A DNA stretch of 64,000 nucleotides from Marivivens donghaensis (GCF_011806565.1 NZ_JAATOP010000003.1:1-64000); one strand, 5' to 3'; shown: positions 21,659 to 31,755, counted from the stretch's first letter. The notes: generated by a model from the sequence alone, not told the origin. Numbers and translations: made by a program.

Positions 21659-22990
21659 TCAGGCGAGCGCCTTGGCCCGTGCAGCAAACGTGCGGGCATC
21701 TTGGGGTGCGAGCCCCAACTGACTTGACGGTGCGAAGATCGCATCGGCGTTCAGGTCCGTCCACTCGGCCTTGGCCAGTTCTTTCAGCGTCCCTTCGCCG
21801 GCGATCACCCGCTTGCACATGTCTTTGACCGCTGCCTGCGCATCCGGTCGCGGCATCGATTTCGCCAGTTCGAACGAAAGCGCCTCTGCGTAGATCAGGC
21901 CCGTGCCGTCGTCGATGTGTCCGAGCATCGATTCCGTATCTGGTTTCAGTCCCTCCGCCAGATCGCCGCCGATTTGCAGGGCGCGGCCCGTCGCAAGGCA
22001 CAGCTGCGGCAAAGTCATCCATTCCGAAATCCACGCAGCACCATCGCGCTGTTGGCGATGAACGGGCGCGTATTGCAGCGTTGCGTTCAGGCCAACGGCG
22101 ACCCGCGCGAGCGCGCTCAGCATGGACGGCATCACGGGGTTCTGTTTCTGCGGCATGGTGGAAGAGCCACCGGCGGCGGGCAGGCGGACCTCGCCAATGC
22201 CGCTTTGGGTCAGCAGTGTCAGATCATCGCCCATCTTGGCCAGTTGTGTGATGACCTGCGTCATCCACGCGGCCATTGCGGCGAAGCCGTTCCGCTCTGC
22301 GTGCCAGCTGTGTTCTGGATCGGAGAGGCCGAGGCCCTTGGCCAGCTCGGCGCGCACTTCGTCGCCCTTATCACCCATCGCCGACAGCGTGCCCGCAGCG
22401 CCCGCCAGGCTGACCCGTAGCACTTGCGAGCGGATGGCGGGCAGTTGTTCCAACAGGTCGGCGAGCGGATTGCCCCAGCTTGCGGCCATTGCGCCGAACG
22501 AGGTGGGGGTTGCGACCTGACCGTAGGTGCGGCCTGCCATCGGGGTCTCGGCGTGTTCTTCAGCCAATGCCGCGAGGCCCGCGACGACACGCTTCAGGCG
22601 CGTTTCGGTCAGCGTCAGCATCTGGCGCAGACGCAGCGCGAGCGCGGTGTCCATGATGTCCTGCGAGGTCGCGCCGAAGTGGACGTACTGCGCGTATTCG
22701 GGCGCCTGCATCAGTGTGCGAAACGACGACACCAGCGCAGGCACGACCACTGCGTTTTTCCCCGTTTCGGGCGACAGGCCCGCGGGGTCGATCTGAAGCT
22801 CCAGCGAGGCGCGGTGGATCGCCTTGGCCGCGATCTCGGGGATGACGCCGACGGTGCCTTGCGCTTTGGCCAGTGCGCCTTCAACGATCATCATCGCGCG
22901 AACCTCGGCGCTGTCAGTGAAAAGCGCACCGAATTCACGGTCGAGGATCAGGTCACGGTAGATCGTGCTGTCGAAAAGCGTAGCGGCCAT
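21659..22990 (-). CDS. pcaB: 3-carboxy-cis,cis-muconate cycloisomerase
   Basis: PcaB converts beta-carboxymuconate to gamma-carboxymuconolactone in the protocatechuate branch of the beta-ketoadipate pathway. The 443-residue product is of the fumarase/aspartase superfamily: a TSQDIMDTA helix near residue 112, the signature loop GSSTMPQKQNPV near residue 273, and a C-terminal domain typical of PcaB. It is 60 bases downstream of pcaD on the same strand, which supports this role over adenylosuccinate lyase. The pcaHG and pcaC genes are not in the window. Confidence 0.93.
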   Translation of the reverse strand: MAATLFDSTIYRDLILDREFGALFTDSAEVRAMMIVEGALAKAQGTVGVIPEIAAKAIHRASLELQIDPAGLSPETGKNAVVVPALVSSFRTLMQAPEYAQYVHFGATSQDIMDTALALRLRQMLTLTETRLKRVVAGLAALAEEHAETPMAGRTYGQVATPTSFGAMAASWGNPLADLLEQLPAIRSQVLRVSLAGAAGTLSAMGDKGDEVRAELAKGLGLSDPEHSWHAERNGFAAMAAWMTQVITQLAKMGDDLTLLTQSGIGEVRLPAAGGSSTMPQKQNPVMPSMLSALARVAVGLNATLQYAPVHRQQRDGAAWISEWMTLPQLCLATGRALQIGGDLAEGLKPDTESMLGHIDDGTGLIYAEALSFELAKSMPRPDAQAAVKDMCKRVIAGEGTLKELAKAEWTDLNADAIFAPSSQLGLAPQDARTFAARAKALA

Positions 22991-23050
22991 GGGTCAGCTC
23001 CGGTGTCTGGTTTGCGCCTTACTAACGGCGGGACGCGGGCGGGGCCAGCC

Positions 23051-23851
23051 TCAGATGTGGCCGGTGTCCTTGATGAACTGGTTCAGCAGATCCGCATATT
23101 CCTGCGGTTTCTCCACGCAGGGCAGGTGGCCTGTCTTGCGAATGATGTGGAAGGTGGAGCCGGGGATCAGTTCGACCGTTTCGCGCACCAGATCCGGCGG
23201 GGTGGAGCCGTCTTCGGAACCCACGATACCCATCGTCGGCAGGCGTAGACCGCTGGTCGGCGTGTAGAAATCGGTGCCCGAGATCGCGGCACAGCAACCG
23301 GTATAGCCTTCGACCGGCGTTGCGCACAGCAGGTCGCGCCATTTCTTCACAGCGGGGGAATTGGCAAAATCCTTGGCGAACCACCGCTCCATCACGCCAT
23401 CAGCAATCGCGTCGAGGCCCTTGGTGCGGACCGCGTTGATCCGTTCGTCCCAGAGCTTCTGGATGCCGATCTTGGCGGCGGTGTTCGACAGAACCAGCGT
23501 GCGGATGATGTCGAGCCGTTTGACCGCCAGCCCCTGCGCAATCATGCCGCCGATCGACAGGCCGACGAACATCGCGTCGCGGACGTTGAGGTGATCGCAA
23601 ACCGCCTCGGCATCCTTCACCAGCGCGCCCATCGCGTAAGGCGCATCGGGGCAGGAGGATTTGCCGTGGCCGCGTTTGTCCATGCGGACGATGCGCAGTC
23701 CTTTGGGCAGCAGCGGCAGCAGGTCGTCCCAAAGGCTCATAGCCGTGCCGAGCGAGTTGGCGAACACGATGGTCGGTGCGCTGTCGCCCATCACGCCGTC
23801 TTCGCGGGCGTAAAGGGTCACATCATCGCGTTGGATATAATGTTCGCGCAT
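23051..23851 (-). CDS. pcaD: 3-oxoadipate enol-lactonase
   Basis: PcaD hydrolyses beta-ketoadipate enol-lactone to beta-ketoadipate. The 266-residue alpha/beta hydrolase has the oxyanion segment FANSLGT near residue 31, the nucleophile elbow GLSIGGM near residue 98, an acidic residue in the SEDGSTPP loop and the catalytic His in KTGHLPCVEKP. The start has GAGGACGACCG before it. It is directly upstream of pcaB, so the pair forms a small catabolic operon. Confidence 0.92.
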   Translation of the reverse strand: MREHYIQRDDVTLYAREDGVMGDSAPTIVFANSLGTAMSLWDDLLPLLPKGLRIVRMDKRGHGKSSCPDAPYAMGALVKDAEAVCDHLNVRDAMFVGLSIGGMIAQGLAVKRLDIIRTLVLSNTAAKIGIQKLWDERINAVRTKGLDAIADGVMERWFAKDFANSPAVKKWRDLLCATPVEGYTGCCAAISGTDFYTPTSGLRLPTMGIVGSEDGSTPPDLVRETVELIPGSTFHIIRKTGHLPCVEKPQEYADLLNQFIKDTGHI

Positions 23852-23950
23852 CGGTCGTCCTCGCCATTTGTCTGGTGGCCGAGGATCAGGCTTTGGCCCG
23901 CAGGATGCAAGCGGGCCAAAGGTGAAATTCGCGCTGGTACAGTTGAATTC

Positions 23951-24625
23951 TCAGACGAGGTCGAGCACGGCGCGCAGGTCAGGCGCGATCTGCTGGGGCT
24001 GCGCGTAAAGGCGGTCAACCGGCTCGTTTTGGCGGTTCACCCACAGGGTCTGATACCCGAAGTTCGAGGCACCTGCGGCGTCCCAGCCGTTCGAGGACAC
24101 GAAGAGAACTTCGTTGCGCTCGCAGATGAAGCGGCTTTCGACCATTTCGTAAACGAGGTCGTGGGGTTTGAAGACCTTCACGGTTTCGACCGACATCACC
24201 GCGTCGAGCAGATGGCCGACGCCAGCGCGTTTCACCGCACCGTTCAGCATCTCCTGGGTACCGTTCGACAGAATGCCGGTCTGGATGCCGCGCTCTTTGA
24301 GGTAGGTCAGAACCTCGACCACCTCGGGGTAGGGCGACAGTTCCCAGTAGAGGTTCAGCAGTCGCTCGCGCAGTTTCGGATCGTCCAGCTTTGCCGCTTC
24401 GAGTGCCCAATCGAGCGAGTCCTTGGTCAGCTGCCAGAAGTCTTCATGTTTGCGGGCAACGGCGCGCAGCCAGCTGTACTGTAGTTGCTTGAAGCGCCAA
24501 TCGGCCGCGAGTTGCGGCCAAATCTCTGCGAGTGCCTCGTTCCCCGGTTCGGCAGCGGCTTCGCGAGCGGCGGCGCTGACATCGAAAAGGGTGCCATAGG
24601 CATCGAAAATGCAAGTATTGATCAA
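23951..24625 (-). CDS. Haloacid dehalogenase, type II (HAD family)
   Basis: A HAD-superfamily hydrolase of the L-2-haloacid dehalogenase group, about 224 residues. The nucleophile motif is FDAYGTLFDV at the N-terminus, motif II is ILSNGT near residue 111, motif III is KVFKPHDLVY, and the acidic motif IV is VSSNGWDAAGASNFG. The chosen TTG start at 24625 has GGGAGGA five bases upstream; an ATG 15 bases earlier would contain that ribosome binding site. It may act on haloacids, but phosphatase activity cannot be excluded. It precedes pcaD-pcaB with a 99-base gap. Confidence 0.87.
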   Translation of the reverse strand: MINTCIFDAYGTLFDVSAAAREAAAEPGNEALAEIWPQLAADWRFKQLQYSWLRAVARKHEDFWQLTKDSLDWALEAAKLDDPKLRERLLNLYWELSPYPEVVEVLTYLKERGIQTGILSNGTQEMLNGAVKRAGVGHLLDAVMSVETVKVFKPHDLVYEMVESRFICERNEVLFVSSNGWDAAGASNFGYQTLWVNRQNEPVDRLYAQPQQIAPDLRAVLDLV

Positions 24626-24726
24626 ACGGATTCCTCCCATCCTGCCGTGCAGGATGCACGTTAAGGGCCGCTGTTACAATTGAGCGAAACGCAAGGCAGC
24701 CATGCAAGATATGGAAGGTGTGCCGT

Positions 24727-25503
24727 CTAAAACGGCCGGAGCATCGCCATCAACAACGGAGAGCCGAGCACGCCCAGAACTCCAATGGTAGCAAGATAAC
24801 ATACAAACATCAGCCAGCCCGCAGGCTTCGTCAGGCGGGTGGGATCGGGCGGAATCGACGGGCCGTAGACCGCAGTTTTCACGCCATAGAGCGCTAGAAA
24901 ACCGAGGCCGAGGGACTTCAGGCCGATAGCTCCGACCATGACGATCGCCGAAGCTAGGCCTGTCAGGAACAGACCGAGGATCGGCCAGATCGCATTCGAT
25001 ACGGTGTCGAGGATGACATCGCCGCCCAGTTTGTCGAAGGGCAGAAGCCGCATCAGCCCGTACATCGGCGCGATGATACTGAGGAGCGCGAGGAAGTTCG
25101 CGAGGTGGATGCTATAGGGCGTGACCCACATCGACAGCAGGCTCGAAGAAATCGAGCCGAGGATCAGGAAGAACGGCCCGATGAGCAGCGCGTACGCCGT
25201 GTGAGCGCGGACCTCTTGGCCGATGACTGCGGGCTTCTCGCCAAAGACGGGGATCACCCTGAATTCCGCGTTTTGCCCCATCGCGCGGCGGGCCGTCACG
25301 GTGCCCAGTTCGTAAAGGTAGAAACAGAACACCAGCGGCCCCGCGACCAGCGCGCCGAAGATGTAGATCAGCACGGCGAAGCCCAGAACGCCCGTTGCCA
25401 AATAGCGAGGGGCCGGAAACTGCGGTTGCAGTCCGGCCCATCCGCCCTTTGTCGCCGACCAGAGCGCGGCGGCGAGAGCTATCGCAAACGCCGTCAGCAG
25501 CAT
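24727..25503 (-). CDS. Hypothetical polytopic membrane protein, coupled to fabI
   Basis: This 258-residue protein has about six hydrophobic helices, a glycine- and proline-rich centre, and no recognised motif (no HExxH, Walker or transporter signature). The ATG at 25503 lies 4 bases after the fabI stop, so it is probably translated with fabI. Such placement could suggest a role in membrane lipids, but that is only context. The frame extends upstream into fabI; that part is rejected because it overlaps the conserved FabI C-terminus. Confidence 0.75.
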   Translation of the reverse strand: MLLTAFAIALAAALWSATKGGWAGLQPQFPAPRYLATGVLGFAVLIYIFGALVAGPLVFCFYLYELGTVTARRAMGQNAEFRVIPVFGEKPAVIGQEVRAHTAYALLIGPFFLILGSISSSLLSMWVTPYSIHLANFLALLSIIAPMYGLMRLLPFDKLGGDVILDTVSNAIWPILGLFLTGLASAIVMVGAIGLKSLGLGFLALYGVKTAVYGPSIPPDPTRLTKPAGWLMFVCYLATIGVLGVLGSPLLMAMLRPF

Positions 25504-25507
25504 CTGA

Positions 25508-26293
25508 TCAGAGGTGTTCCTGCTGCGGCATGCCCAGCACGTGGAAGCCGCCGTCAACGTGGATGATCTCGCCCGAGGTGAACGCGCCCGCGTCCGAAGC
25601 GAGGTAAACGGCGGTGCCGCCGACAGCTTCGAGCGTCGCGTTGGAGCGCAGCGGGGCGTTCTCTTCGGTGTGACGGTAGGTCTTGCGCGCACCGCCGATG
25701 GCCGCACCGGCAAGGGTCTTCATCGGGCCGGGGGAGATCGCGTTCACGCGGATGCCCTGCGGGCCGAGGTCATTCGCCAGATAGCGGACAGAGCTTTCCA
25801 GCGCGGCTTTCGCAACGCCCATCACGTTGTAATTCGGGGTCACGCGGTTGGAGCCGCCGTACGTCAGCGTGATCAAAGAGCCGCCGTTCGGCATTAGTTC
25901 GGACGCGCGCTTGGCGACGTCAATGAACGAATAGCAGCTGATCCCCAGCGAGTGGCCGAAGTTGGCGCGGGTGGTGTTGATGAAACGGCCGGTAAGTTCG
26001 TTCTTGTCCGAATAGGCGATGGCGTGGACGACGAAATCGAGCGAGCCCCACTTGTCCTTAACCGTGTTGAAGGCGAGGTCCATGCTCTCGTCATTGGTCA
26101 CGTCGACGTCGATCAGCGTGTTCGAGCCGACCGAAGCGGCGAGCGGTTCGACGCGCTTGCCAAAAGCGTCGCCCTGATAGGTAAAGGCCAGTTCCGCGCC
26201 TGCGTCTGCCAGAGCTTTCGCGATGCCCCAAGCGATGGAGCGCTCGTTCGCGACGCCCATAATCAAGCCGCGCTTGCCTGTCATTGATTGCAT
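25508..26293 (-). CDS. fabI: Enoyl-[acyl-carrier-protein] reductase (NADH)
   Basis: FabI reduces trans-2-enoyl-ACP in the last step of each elongation cycle of fatty acid synthesis. The 261-residue short-chain dehydrogenase has GVANERSIAWGIAKAL at the nucleotide site near residue 13 and the catalytic Tyr-x6-Lys as YNVMGVAK near residue 157. The TLAGAAIGGAR region follows, where the flexible substrate loop lies. GAGGGAACACC precedes the ATG at 26293. It is downstream of fabA, fabB and a MarR-type gene on the same strand. Confidence 0.96.
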   Translation of the reverse strand: MQSMTGKRGLIMGVANERSIAWGIAKALADAGAELAFTYQGDAFGKRVEPLAASVGSNTLIDVDVTNDESMDLAFNTVKDKWGSLDFVVHAIAYSDKNELTGRFINTTRANFGHSLGISCYSFIDVAKRASELMPNGGSLITLTYGGSNRVTPNYNVMGVAKAALESSVRYLANDLGPQGIRVNAISPGPMKTLAGAAIGGARKTYRHTEENAPLRSNATLEAVGGTAVYLASDAGAFTSGEIIHVDGGFHVLGMPQQEHL

Positions 26294-26327
26294 GGTGTTC
26301 CCTCGTTTCTTCCGGATGTTTGCGCAG

Positions 26328-26777
26328 TCAGATGTTGGTCTGCGGCCGATCATCCATAAGTTGTATTACCTTTTTAAGGTACTCGCTAAAATTGGCCAAG
26401 TCCTCGGATTTCCATTCGGAAAAAAAGCCGCCCAGCGTTGGAAAAATACTCTGCTGGACTTCCGCGAGGAGCTCGCGCCCGTTGTCTGTTGCCACGACCG
26501 CTTTGCTGCGGCGGTCTTCGGCGCTGGTGATGAAACCAACCCATCCGGCATGTTCGAACTTCGTCAACATCTTCGTCACGGCAGGTTGGCCAACCTCGAC
26601 CGCGCGGGCGATTTCGGTCACGCGCAGCGGTTTGGCCAATGCCACAAGATGCGAAAGAACGGACATTTGCGGAATGGTTAGCCCGTAAGGTGCGAGGCCG
26701 GCTTCGAGCTTTGTCTGAAAAAGCTGCGCAGCCATCCCGAAGCGGGTCATCAGTTCGCCTACGCTGGGGGAGGCCAT
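26328..26777 (-). CDS. MarR family transcriptional regulator in the fab locus
   Basis: The 149-residue winged-helix protein has the MarR layout. A dimerisation helix comes first, then the recognition HTH with RVTEIARAVEVGQPAVTKMLTKFEHAGWV, the wing with SAEDRRSKAVVATDNG, and C-terminal dimer helices. It is 34 bases upstream of fabI and downstream of fabB, so it may control fatty acid genes, as FabT (also MarR family) does in streptococci. The ATG at 26777 has AGGA nine bases upstream. A longer form from 26819 would start inside an inverted repeat that looks like its own operator. Confidence 0.85.
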   Translation of the reverse strand: MASPSVGELMTRFGMAAQLFQTKLEAGLAPYGLTIPQMSVLSHLVALAKPLRVTEIARAVEVGQPAVTKMLTKFEHAGWVGFITSAEDRRSKAVVATDNGRELLAEVQQSIFPTLGGFFSEWKSEDLANFSEYLKKVIQLMDDRPQTNI

Positions 26778-26796
26778 TTTCGATGTCCTAACGTCA

Positions 26797-26829
26797 ATTC
26801 CGTGGGGCGTGTCTACCATTCCACGGAAT
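26797..26829. promoter_or_regulatory. Candidate operator upstream of marR-fabI
   Basis: ATTCCGTGG (26797-26805) is repeated in inverted form as CCACGGAAT (26821-26829). The right half also forms a near-perfect palindrome by itself, CATTCCACGGAATG (26817-26830). It lies 20-52 bases upstream of the chosen marR start. Such paired palindromes are typical MarR-family binding sites; autoregulation is inferred. Confidence 0.55.
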
Positions 26830-26843
26830 GTAAATGAAGTAGG

Positions 26844-26858
26844 TTAATGCGAGGTTAA
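26844..26858. promoter_or_regulatory. CtrA-type box (TTAA-N7-TTAA)
   Basis: TTAA (26844-26847) and TTAA (26855-26858) are separated by exactly seven bases, the full CtrA consensus of alphaproteobacteria. It lies upstream of the marR-fabI genes. The adjacent GAGGT/ACCTC inverted repeat (26851-26864) overlaps it. Confidence 0.45.
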
Positions 26859-26896
26859 TACCTCTCGAAAAAGGTAAATGGCCGAGGGCGAAACGA

Positions 26897-26924
26897 AAGC
26901 GGGCGCCGCGATGGGCGCCCGCTT
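26897..26924 (-). terminator. Intrinsic terminator after fabB
   Basis: AAGCGGGCGCC (26897-26907) pairs perfectly with GGCGCCCGCTT (26914-26924) around a 6-base loop. It lies 19 bases after the fabB stop. The T content after it is modest on the minus strand (TCGTTTCG), so termination may be partial. Confidence 0.65.
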
Positions 26925-26942
26925 CGTAAATTTTTGATCGGA

Positions 26943-28172
<1,230 letters not shown>

Positions 28173-28208
28173 GGTGGGCCTCCCTTAATTCTGTTGGAAC
28201 GGTCGCTC

Positions 28209-28718
28209 TCAGGATTCCGAGAGAGCGACTTTCATGTCTTTAACCTGATAGATAACCTCACCGTCCGCCTCTACAATACCGTCAGCAACGCCCATGGTCA
28301 GGCGGCGGGTTTGAATGGCCTTGGTGAAGTCGATTTTGTAGGTGAGCATTTTGCGGTCGGGACGGACCATGCCGGTCAGTTTGACCTCGCCGACGCCGAG
28401 CGCATAGCCGCGACCCAGCCAGCCGCGCCAGCCGAGGTTGAAGCCGGTCAGCTGCCACAGACCATCGAGGCCAAGGCAGCCGGGCATGATCGGGTTGCCG
28501 GGGAAGTGGCAGTCGAAGAACCACAGGTCGGGCGTGATATCGAACTCTGCCAGAACGTGACCTTTACCGTGCGCGCCGCCGTCATCCGAGATTTCGGTGA
28601 TGCGGTCCATCATCAGCATCGGCGGAGCCGGAAGCTGGGCATTGCCCGGACCGAAGAGTTCGCCACGGGCGCATTTCAGAAGATCTTCTTTGTCGAAGCT
28701 GTTCGGATATTGGCCCAT
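28209..28718 (-). CDS. fabA: 3-hydroxydecanoyl-[acyl-carrier-protein] dehydratase/isomerase
   Basis: FabA dehydrates 3-hydroxydecanoyl-ACP and isomerises the product, starting anaerobic unsaturated fatty acid synthesis. The 169-residue hot-dog-fold protein has the active-site His in [19 protein letters not shown], the conserved Asp at its end, and the [10 protein letters not shown] helix. It is first in the fab run and divergent from irr, an arrangement seen in other alphaproteobacteria. Confidence 0.97.
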   Translation of the reverse strand: MGQYPNSFDKEDLLKCARGELFGPGNAQLPAPPMLMMDRITEISDDGGAHGKGHVLAEFDITPDLWFFDCHFPGNPIMPGCLGLDGLWQLTGFNLGWRGWLGRGYALGVGEVKLTGMVRPDRKMLTYKIDFTKAIQTRRLTMGVADGIVEADGEVIYQVKDMKVALSES

Positions 28719-28832
28719 CGGGTCTCTTTCTCTCCAGTTGGCTCACAATTAATTCGGGGTCGTCTAACACTCCGACCTTTGCAAGAGCAAGTGCGGCGGG
28801 GCTTCGGACAACAGCACGTTATCAGATTGTCA

Positions 28833-28861
28833 TTGAAAAAACCTTAGTTGCCACGATATTC
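28833..28861 (+). promoter_or_regulatory. Possible sigma-70 promoter of irr
   Basis: TTGAAA (28833-28838) is followed after 16-17 bases by GATATT/ATATTC (28855-28861), about 25 bases before the irr start codon. The match is moderate. Confidence 0.35.
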
Positions 28862-28886
28862 TTGCCAGAATCCAAAGGACGGTAGA

Positions 28887-29303
28887 ATGCTCGACGACCT
28901 GACAAATCGCGGAACTGACTGGCTCGCCTCGGCGGGACTGCGCCCGACACGTCAAAGAGTCGCGCTGGCGGCTCTGCTGGTCGGCGACGGTTGCGACCGC
29001 CATGTCACCGCAGAATGGCTCTACGAAGCCGCTTCGGAAGCAGGCGCGGGCGTTTCGCTCGCCACCGTTTACAACACGCTCAAAGCATTCTGCGACGCCG
29101 GTTTGCTGCGTGAGATCACCGTGGACGGATCGCGCAGCTACTTCGACACCAACATGACCGACCACCCGCACTTCTATTGGGAAGATGACGGCACTTTGAC
29201 GGATGCTCCGGCAGACCAGCTTCGCATCGAAGGTCTGCCCTCCGCACCGAGCGGTGCCCGCGTGGCGTCTGTGGACGTGGTGATCCGCCTCCGCCGCGAC
29301 TAA
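28887..29303 (+). CDS. irr: Iron response regulator Irr (Fur family)
   Basis: Irr is a Fur-family regulator that senses iron through haem status in alphaproteobacteria. The 138-residue product has the winged-helix part LRPTRQRVALAALL followed by ATVYNTLKAFCDAGLLREI. The family HxH motif then appears as DHPHFYWEDDG near residue 90. It lacks the C-terminal cysteine pairs of zinc-Fur proteins. The ATG at 28887 has AAAGGA about eight bases upstream. It is divergent from fabA; whether it controls that operon is unknown. Confidence 0.9.
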   Translation: MLDDLTNRGTDWLASAGLRPTRQRVALAALLVGDGCDRHVTAEWLYEAASEAGAGVSLATVYNTLKAFCDAGLLREITVDGSRSYFDTNMTDHPHFYWEDDGTLTDAPADQLRIEGLPSAPSGARVASVDVVIRLRRD

Positions 29304-29316
29304 CCCGCGAATCGGA

Positions 29317-30186
29317 TCAGAACCACTGGCCGGGTTCCATCAGGCCGAAATCGAGCAATTGCTGAGAGTGCCACGTAAACGGGGTCGAGTTGTACCACGT
29401 GAACGTGTTGATCTTGGACGCCGAGCCCGGATTGCGGCAGAGCGCCTTTGCCGTGCGGAACGAACAGATTGCCGCCGTCAGGTTGTGGTGCCACGGGCAG
29501 GCGTAGGTGTTGTACTCGTCGATGTTGAACGTGTGGTCGGGACGCAGGCGCAGACCCTTCGCCGCGCGGAAGATCGCGATACGGTCGATGCGGCGGCGTT
29601 CCTGCGGGATGTATTCCTCAAAGCGCCAACGCAGGCCGCCGAAGAAATCGAGCTGCCGTTCGAACGGATGGTTGTGGTTCGCCGCATCAAGGCGCGCGAG
29701 GGCATAGTAGCCCGATTTGTCCAGACAGGCGTCCTCGATCGAAACTCCATTCCGAGCATTCTTGAGGTCGCTGGCATAGAGGTCGACCACATAGGTCAGC
29801 ATCGACTCGCGGCGTTCCTCGGTATGGAAGGCCAGCATCTCTCCGACCGCGCGGTTTTCGCAGAACGGATAGAACAGGAATTCGGCGTTATAGCAGTAGT
29901 AGAGCCACTGACCCGCCGCCGCCTCGATCGTGCCGTTCACCGCATCTGTCAGCGCATTGTCGCGGAACATGTCGTGGTCGACGCGGATGATCTTGGCCTC
30001 GACCGCCTCGGGCAGGGCAATGTCGGTCGCGCCGAACATCACGAGGTGTTTGAACCCCAGATCGAGGTGGTGCCGGATGGTGGCCACGACTTCGGTCTCG
30101 TCCTCCGCCAGCATGAGGCAGATCGGACCCTTAGACAGAATTTCCGGCGCTTTTTGAAGGTATTGGTCGAGGCTGGCAAATCGCAT
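29317..30186 (-). CDS. Putative glycosyltransferase-like protein (GT-A type, family 2-like)
   Basis: The 289-residue product begins with a Rossmann-like half: the short ICLMLAEDETEVVATIRHH helix, then LGFKHLVMFGA and IIRVDHDMFRDNA, as in nucleotide-diphospho-sugar transferases that lack a strict DxD. The second half is rich in Trp, Tyr, His and Arg, and has no membrane segment. No polysaccharide gene is adjacent; it is convergent with irr and divergent from miaB. The exact reaction cannot be given. Confidence 0.55.
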   Translation of the reverse strand: MRFASLDQYLQKAPEILSKGPICLMLAEDETEVVATIRHHLDLGFKHLVMFGATDIALPEAVEAKIIRVDHDMFRDNALTDAVNGTIEAAAGQWLYYCYNAEFLFYPFCENRAVGEMLAFHTEERRESMLTYVVDLYASDLKNARNGVSIEDACLDKSGYYALARLDAANHNHPFERQLDFFGGLRWRFEEYIPQERRRIDRIAIFRAAKGLRLRPDHTFNIDEYNTYACPWHHNLTAAICSFRTAKALCRNPGSASKINTFTWYNSTPFTWHSQQLLDFGLMEPGQWF

Positions 30187-30299
30187 CGGGCGTCCCTTGT
30201 TCCGCCGGTAAAGTCGATCAATTTGCCTACCATTGCAAGACGAGCGGCAAAACGGTAGTTAGCGCCATTCCATAAACTGCTGCATACCGGAAACGCGCC

Positions 30300-31607
30300 A
30301 TGTCAGAGCCGAAGAAACTGTTTATCAAAACATACGGCTGCCAGATGAACGTCTACGACTCCGAGCGGATGGTGGAGGCGCTGGGCGGAAACGGTTACGT
30401 GGAAGTGGACTCGCCCGAACAGGCCGACATGGTGCTGCTGAACACCTGTCACATCCGCGAAAAAGCAGCAGAGAAAGTCTATTCCGAACTTGGCCGCCTG
30501 AAGCTGATCAAGGACGAGCGTCCCGACCTGAAAATCGGCGTGGCGGGCTGCGTTGCGCAGGCCGAAGGGCAGGAGATCATGGCGCGTGCGCCTGTTGTCG
30601 ACCTCGTCGTCGGTCCGCAGAGCTACCACCGTCTGCCCGAGATGGAGAAAGCGATCCAGAAGGGCGAGAAGCCCGTGGACACCGATTTCCCCGAAGAGGA
30701 CAAGTTCGAGCACCTGAACAAGCGTGCCCGCACCCTGCGCGGCCCGACTGCGTTTCTCACCGTGCAGGAAGGTTGCGACAAATTCTGTGCGTTCTGCGTG
30801 GTGCCCTATACCCGCGGCGCAGAGGTCAGCCGTCCCAAGGATCGCATCGTCCGCGAGGCGCAGGAACTGGTGGACGCAGGTGTCCGCGAGATCACGCTGC
30901 TCGGCCAGAACGTCAACGCCTATCACGGCCACGAGAAGGGCCTCGCAGGTCTGATCTGGGAGCTGGCAGAGATCGACGGCCTTGACCGTATCCGCTTCAC
31001 CACCTCGCACCCGAACGACATGGATGACGCGCTGGTCGATGCCTTCGGAACTTGTGAAAAGCTGATGCCGTACCTGCACCTGCCCGTGCAGTCGGGCAGC
31101 GACAAGATCCTTAAGGCGATGAACCGCAAGCACACCCGCGATCAGTACTTCCATCTGATCGACCGCATCCGTGCAAAGCGTCCGGACCTGCTGCTGACCA
31201 GTGACTTTATCGTCGGCTTCCCCGGTGAGACCGATCAGGACTTCGAGGACACGATGGACCTCGTCCGCCGTGTGGAATTCGGCGCTTCCTTTACCTTCAA
31301 ATATTCGACCCGTCCCGGTACGCCCGCCGCTGAGAAGCCGCAGCTGCCCGACGACGTGGCGAACGAGCGCCTTTACGCGCTACAGGCCCTCATCACCAAG
31401 CAGCAGCGCGCTGCGCAGGACAGCATGGTCGGCCGCGAGGTCGAGGTGCTGTTCGAGAAGAAAGGCCGCCTTCCGGGTCAGATCGTGGGCAAGTCGAACT
31501 ACCTGCACGCTGTCCACGCGGTCGGCCCTGAGTCTGATATCGGTCAGATCCGCCGCGTGAAGATCGTTGAAAGCGGTCCGAATTCGCTGGCTGGCGTGTT
31601 GGTCTGA
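30300..31607 (+). CDS. miaB: tRNA-2-methylthio-N6-dimethylallyladenosine synthase
   Basis: MiaB is a radical SAM methylthiotransferase that converts i6A37 to ms2i6A37 in tRNAs reading codons that begin with U. The 435-residue product has the UPF0004 domain with Cys residues in TYGCQMN, NTCHIRE and AGCVAQ for one cluster. The radical SAM triad is CDKFCAFC (Cys159, 163, 166), and a TRAM domain ends the protein ([14 protein letters not shown] onwards). It heads the miaB-phoH-ybeY-corC-lnt neighbourhood common in proteobacteria, here interrupted by two envelope genes. Confidence 0.97.
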   Translation: MSEPKKLFIKTYGCQMNVYDSERMVEALGGNGYVEVDSPEQADMVLLNTCHIREKAAEKVYSELGRLKLIKDERPDLKIGVAGCVAQAEGQEIMARAPVVDLVVGPQSYHRLPEMEKAIQKGEKPVDTDFPEEDKFEHLNKRARTLRGPTAFLTVQEGCDKFCAFCVVPYTRGAEVSRPKDRIVREAQELVDAGVREITLLGQNVNAYHGHEKGLAGLIWELAEIDGLDRIRFTTSHPNDMDDALVDAFGTCEKLMPYLHLPVQSGSDKILKAMNRKHTRDQYFHLIDRIRAKRPDLLLTSDFIVGFPGETDQDFEDTMDLVRRVEFGASFTFKYSTRPGTPAAEKPQLPDDVANERLYALQALITKQQRAAQDSMVGREVEVLFEKKGRLPGQIVGKSNYLHAVHAVGPESDIGQIRRVKIVESGPNSLAGVLV

Positions 31608-31633
31608 AGTCCAATTAATTCGCAGATCGGAAC

Positions 31634-31667
31634 CAATCCCCTGACCTTGGGGGATTGTGTTTATTTT
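31634..31667 (+). terminator. Probable terminator after miaB
   Basis: CAATCCCC (31634-31641) pairs with GGGGATTG (31650-31657), with an 8-base loop, followed by TGTTTATTTTG. Confidence 0.65.
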
Positions 31668-31755
31668 GCTGATAATTGGTGCCACATTTCTGCCTTAAAG
31701 CAGCTTCCCTTGTTGACAACTCGCCCTAACATCACAAGAGCTTAATTATATTGTG

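Noticed and set aside
21659-22990. Adenylosuccinate lyase or fumarase in place of pcaB
   Set aside because: The signature loop is shared by the superfamily, but the neighbour pcaD and the C-terminal region fit PcaB better.
25504-25713. N-terminal extension of the fabI-linked membrane protein
   Set aside because: The extra 70 codons are a second frame of the conserved FabI C-terminus and contain only low-complexity Arg/Ser/Pro residues.
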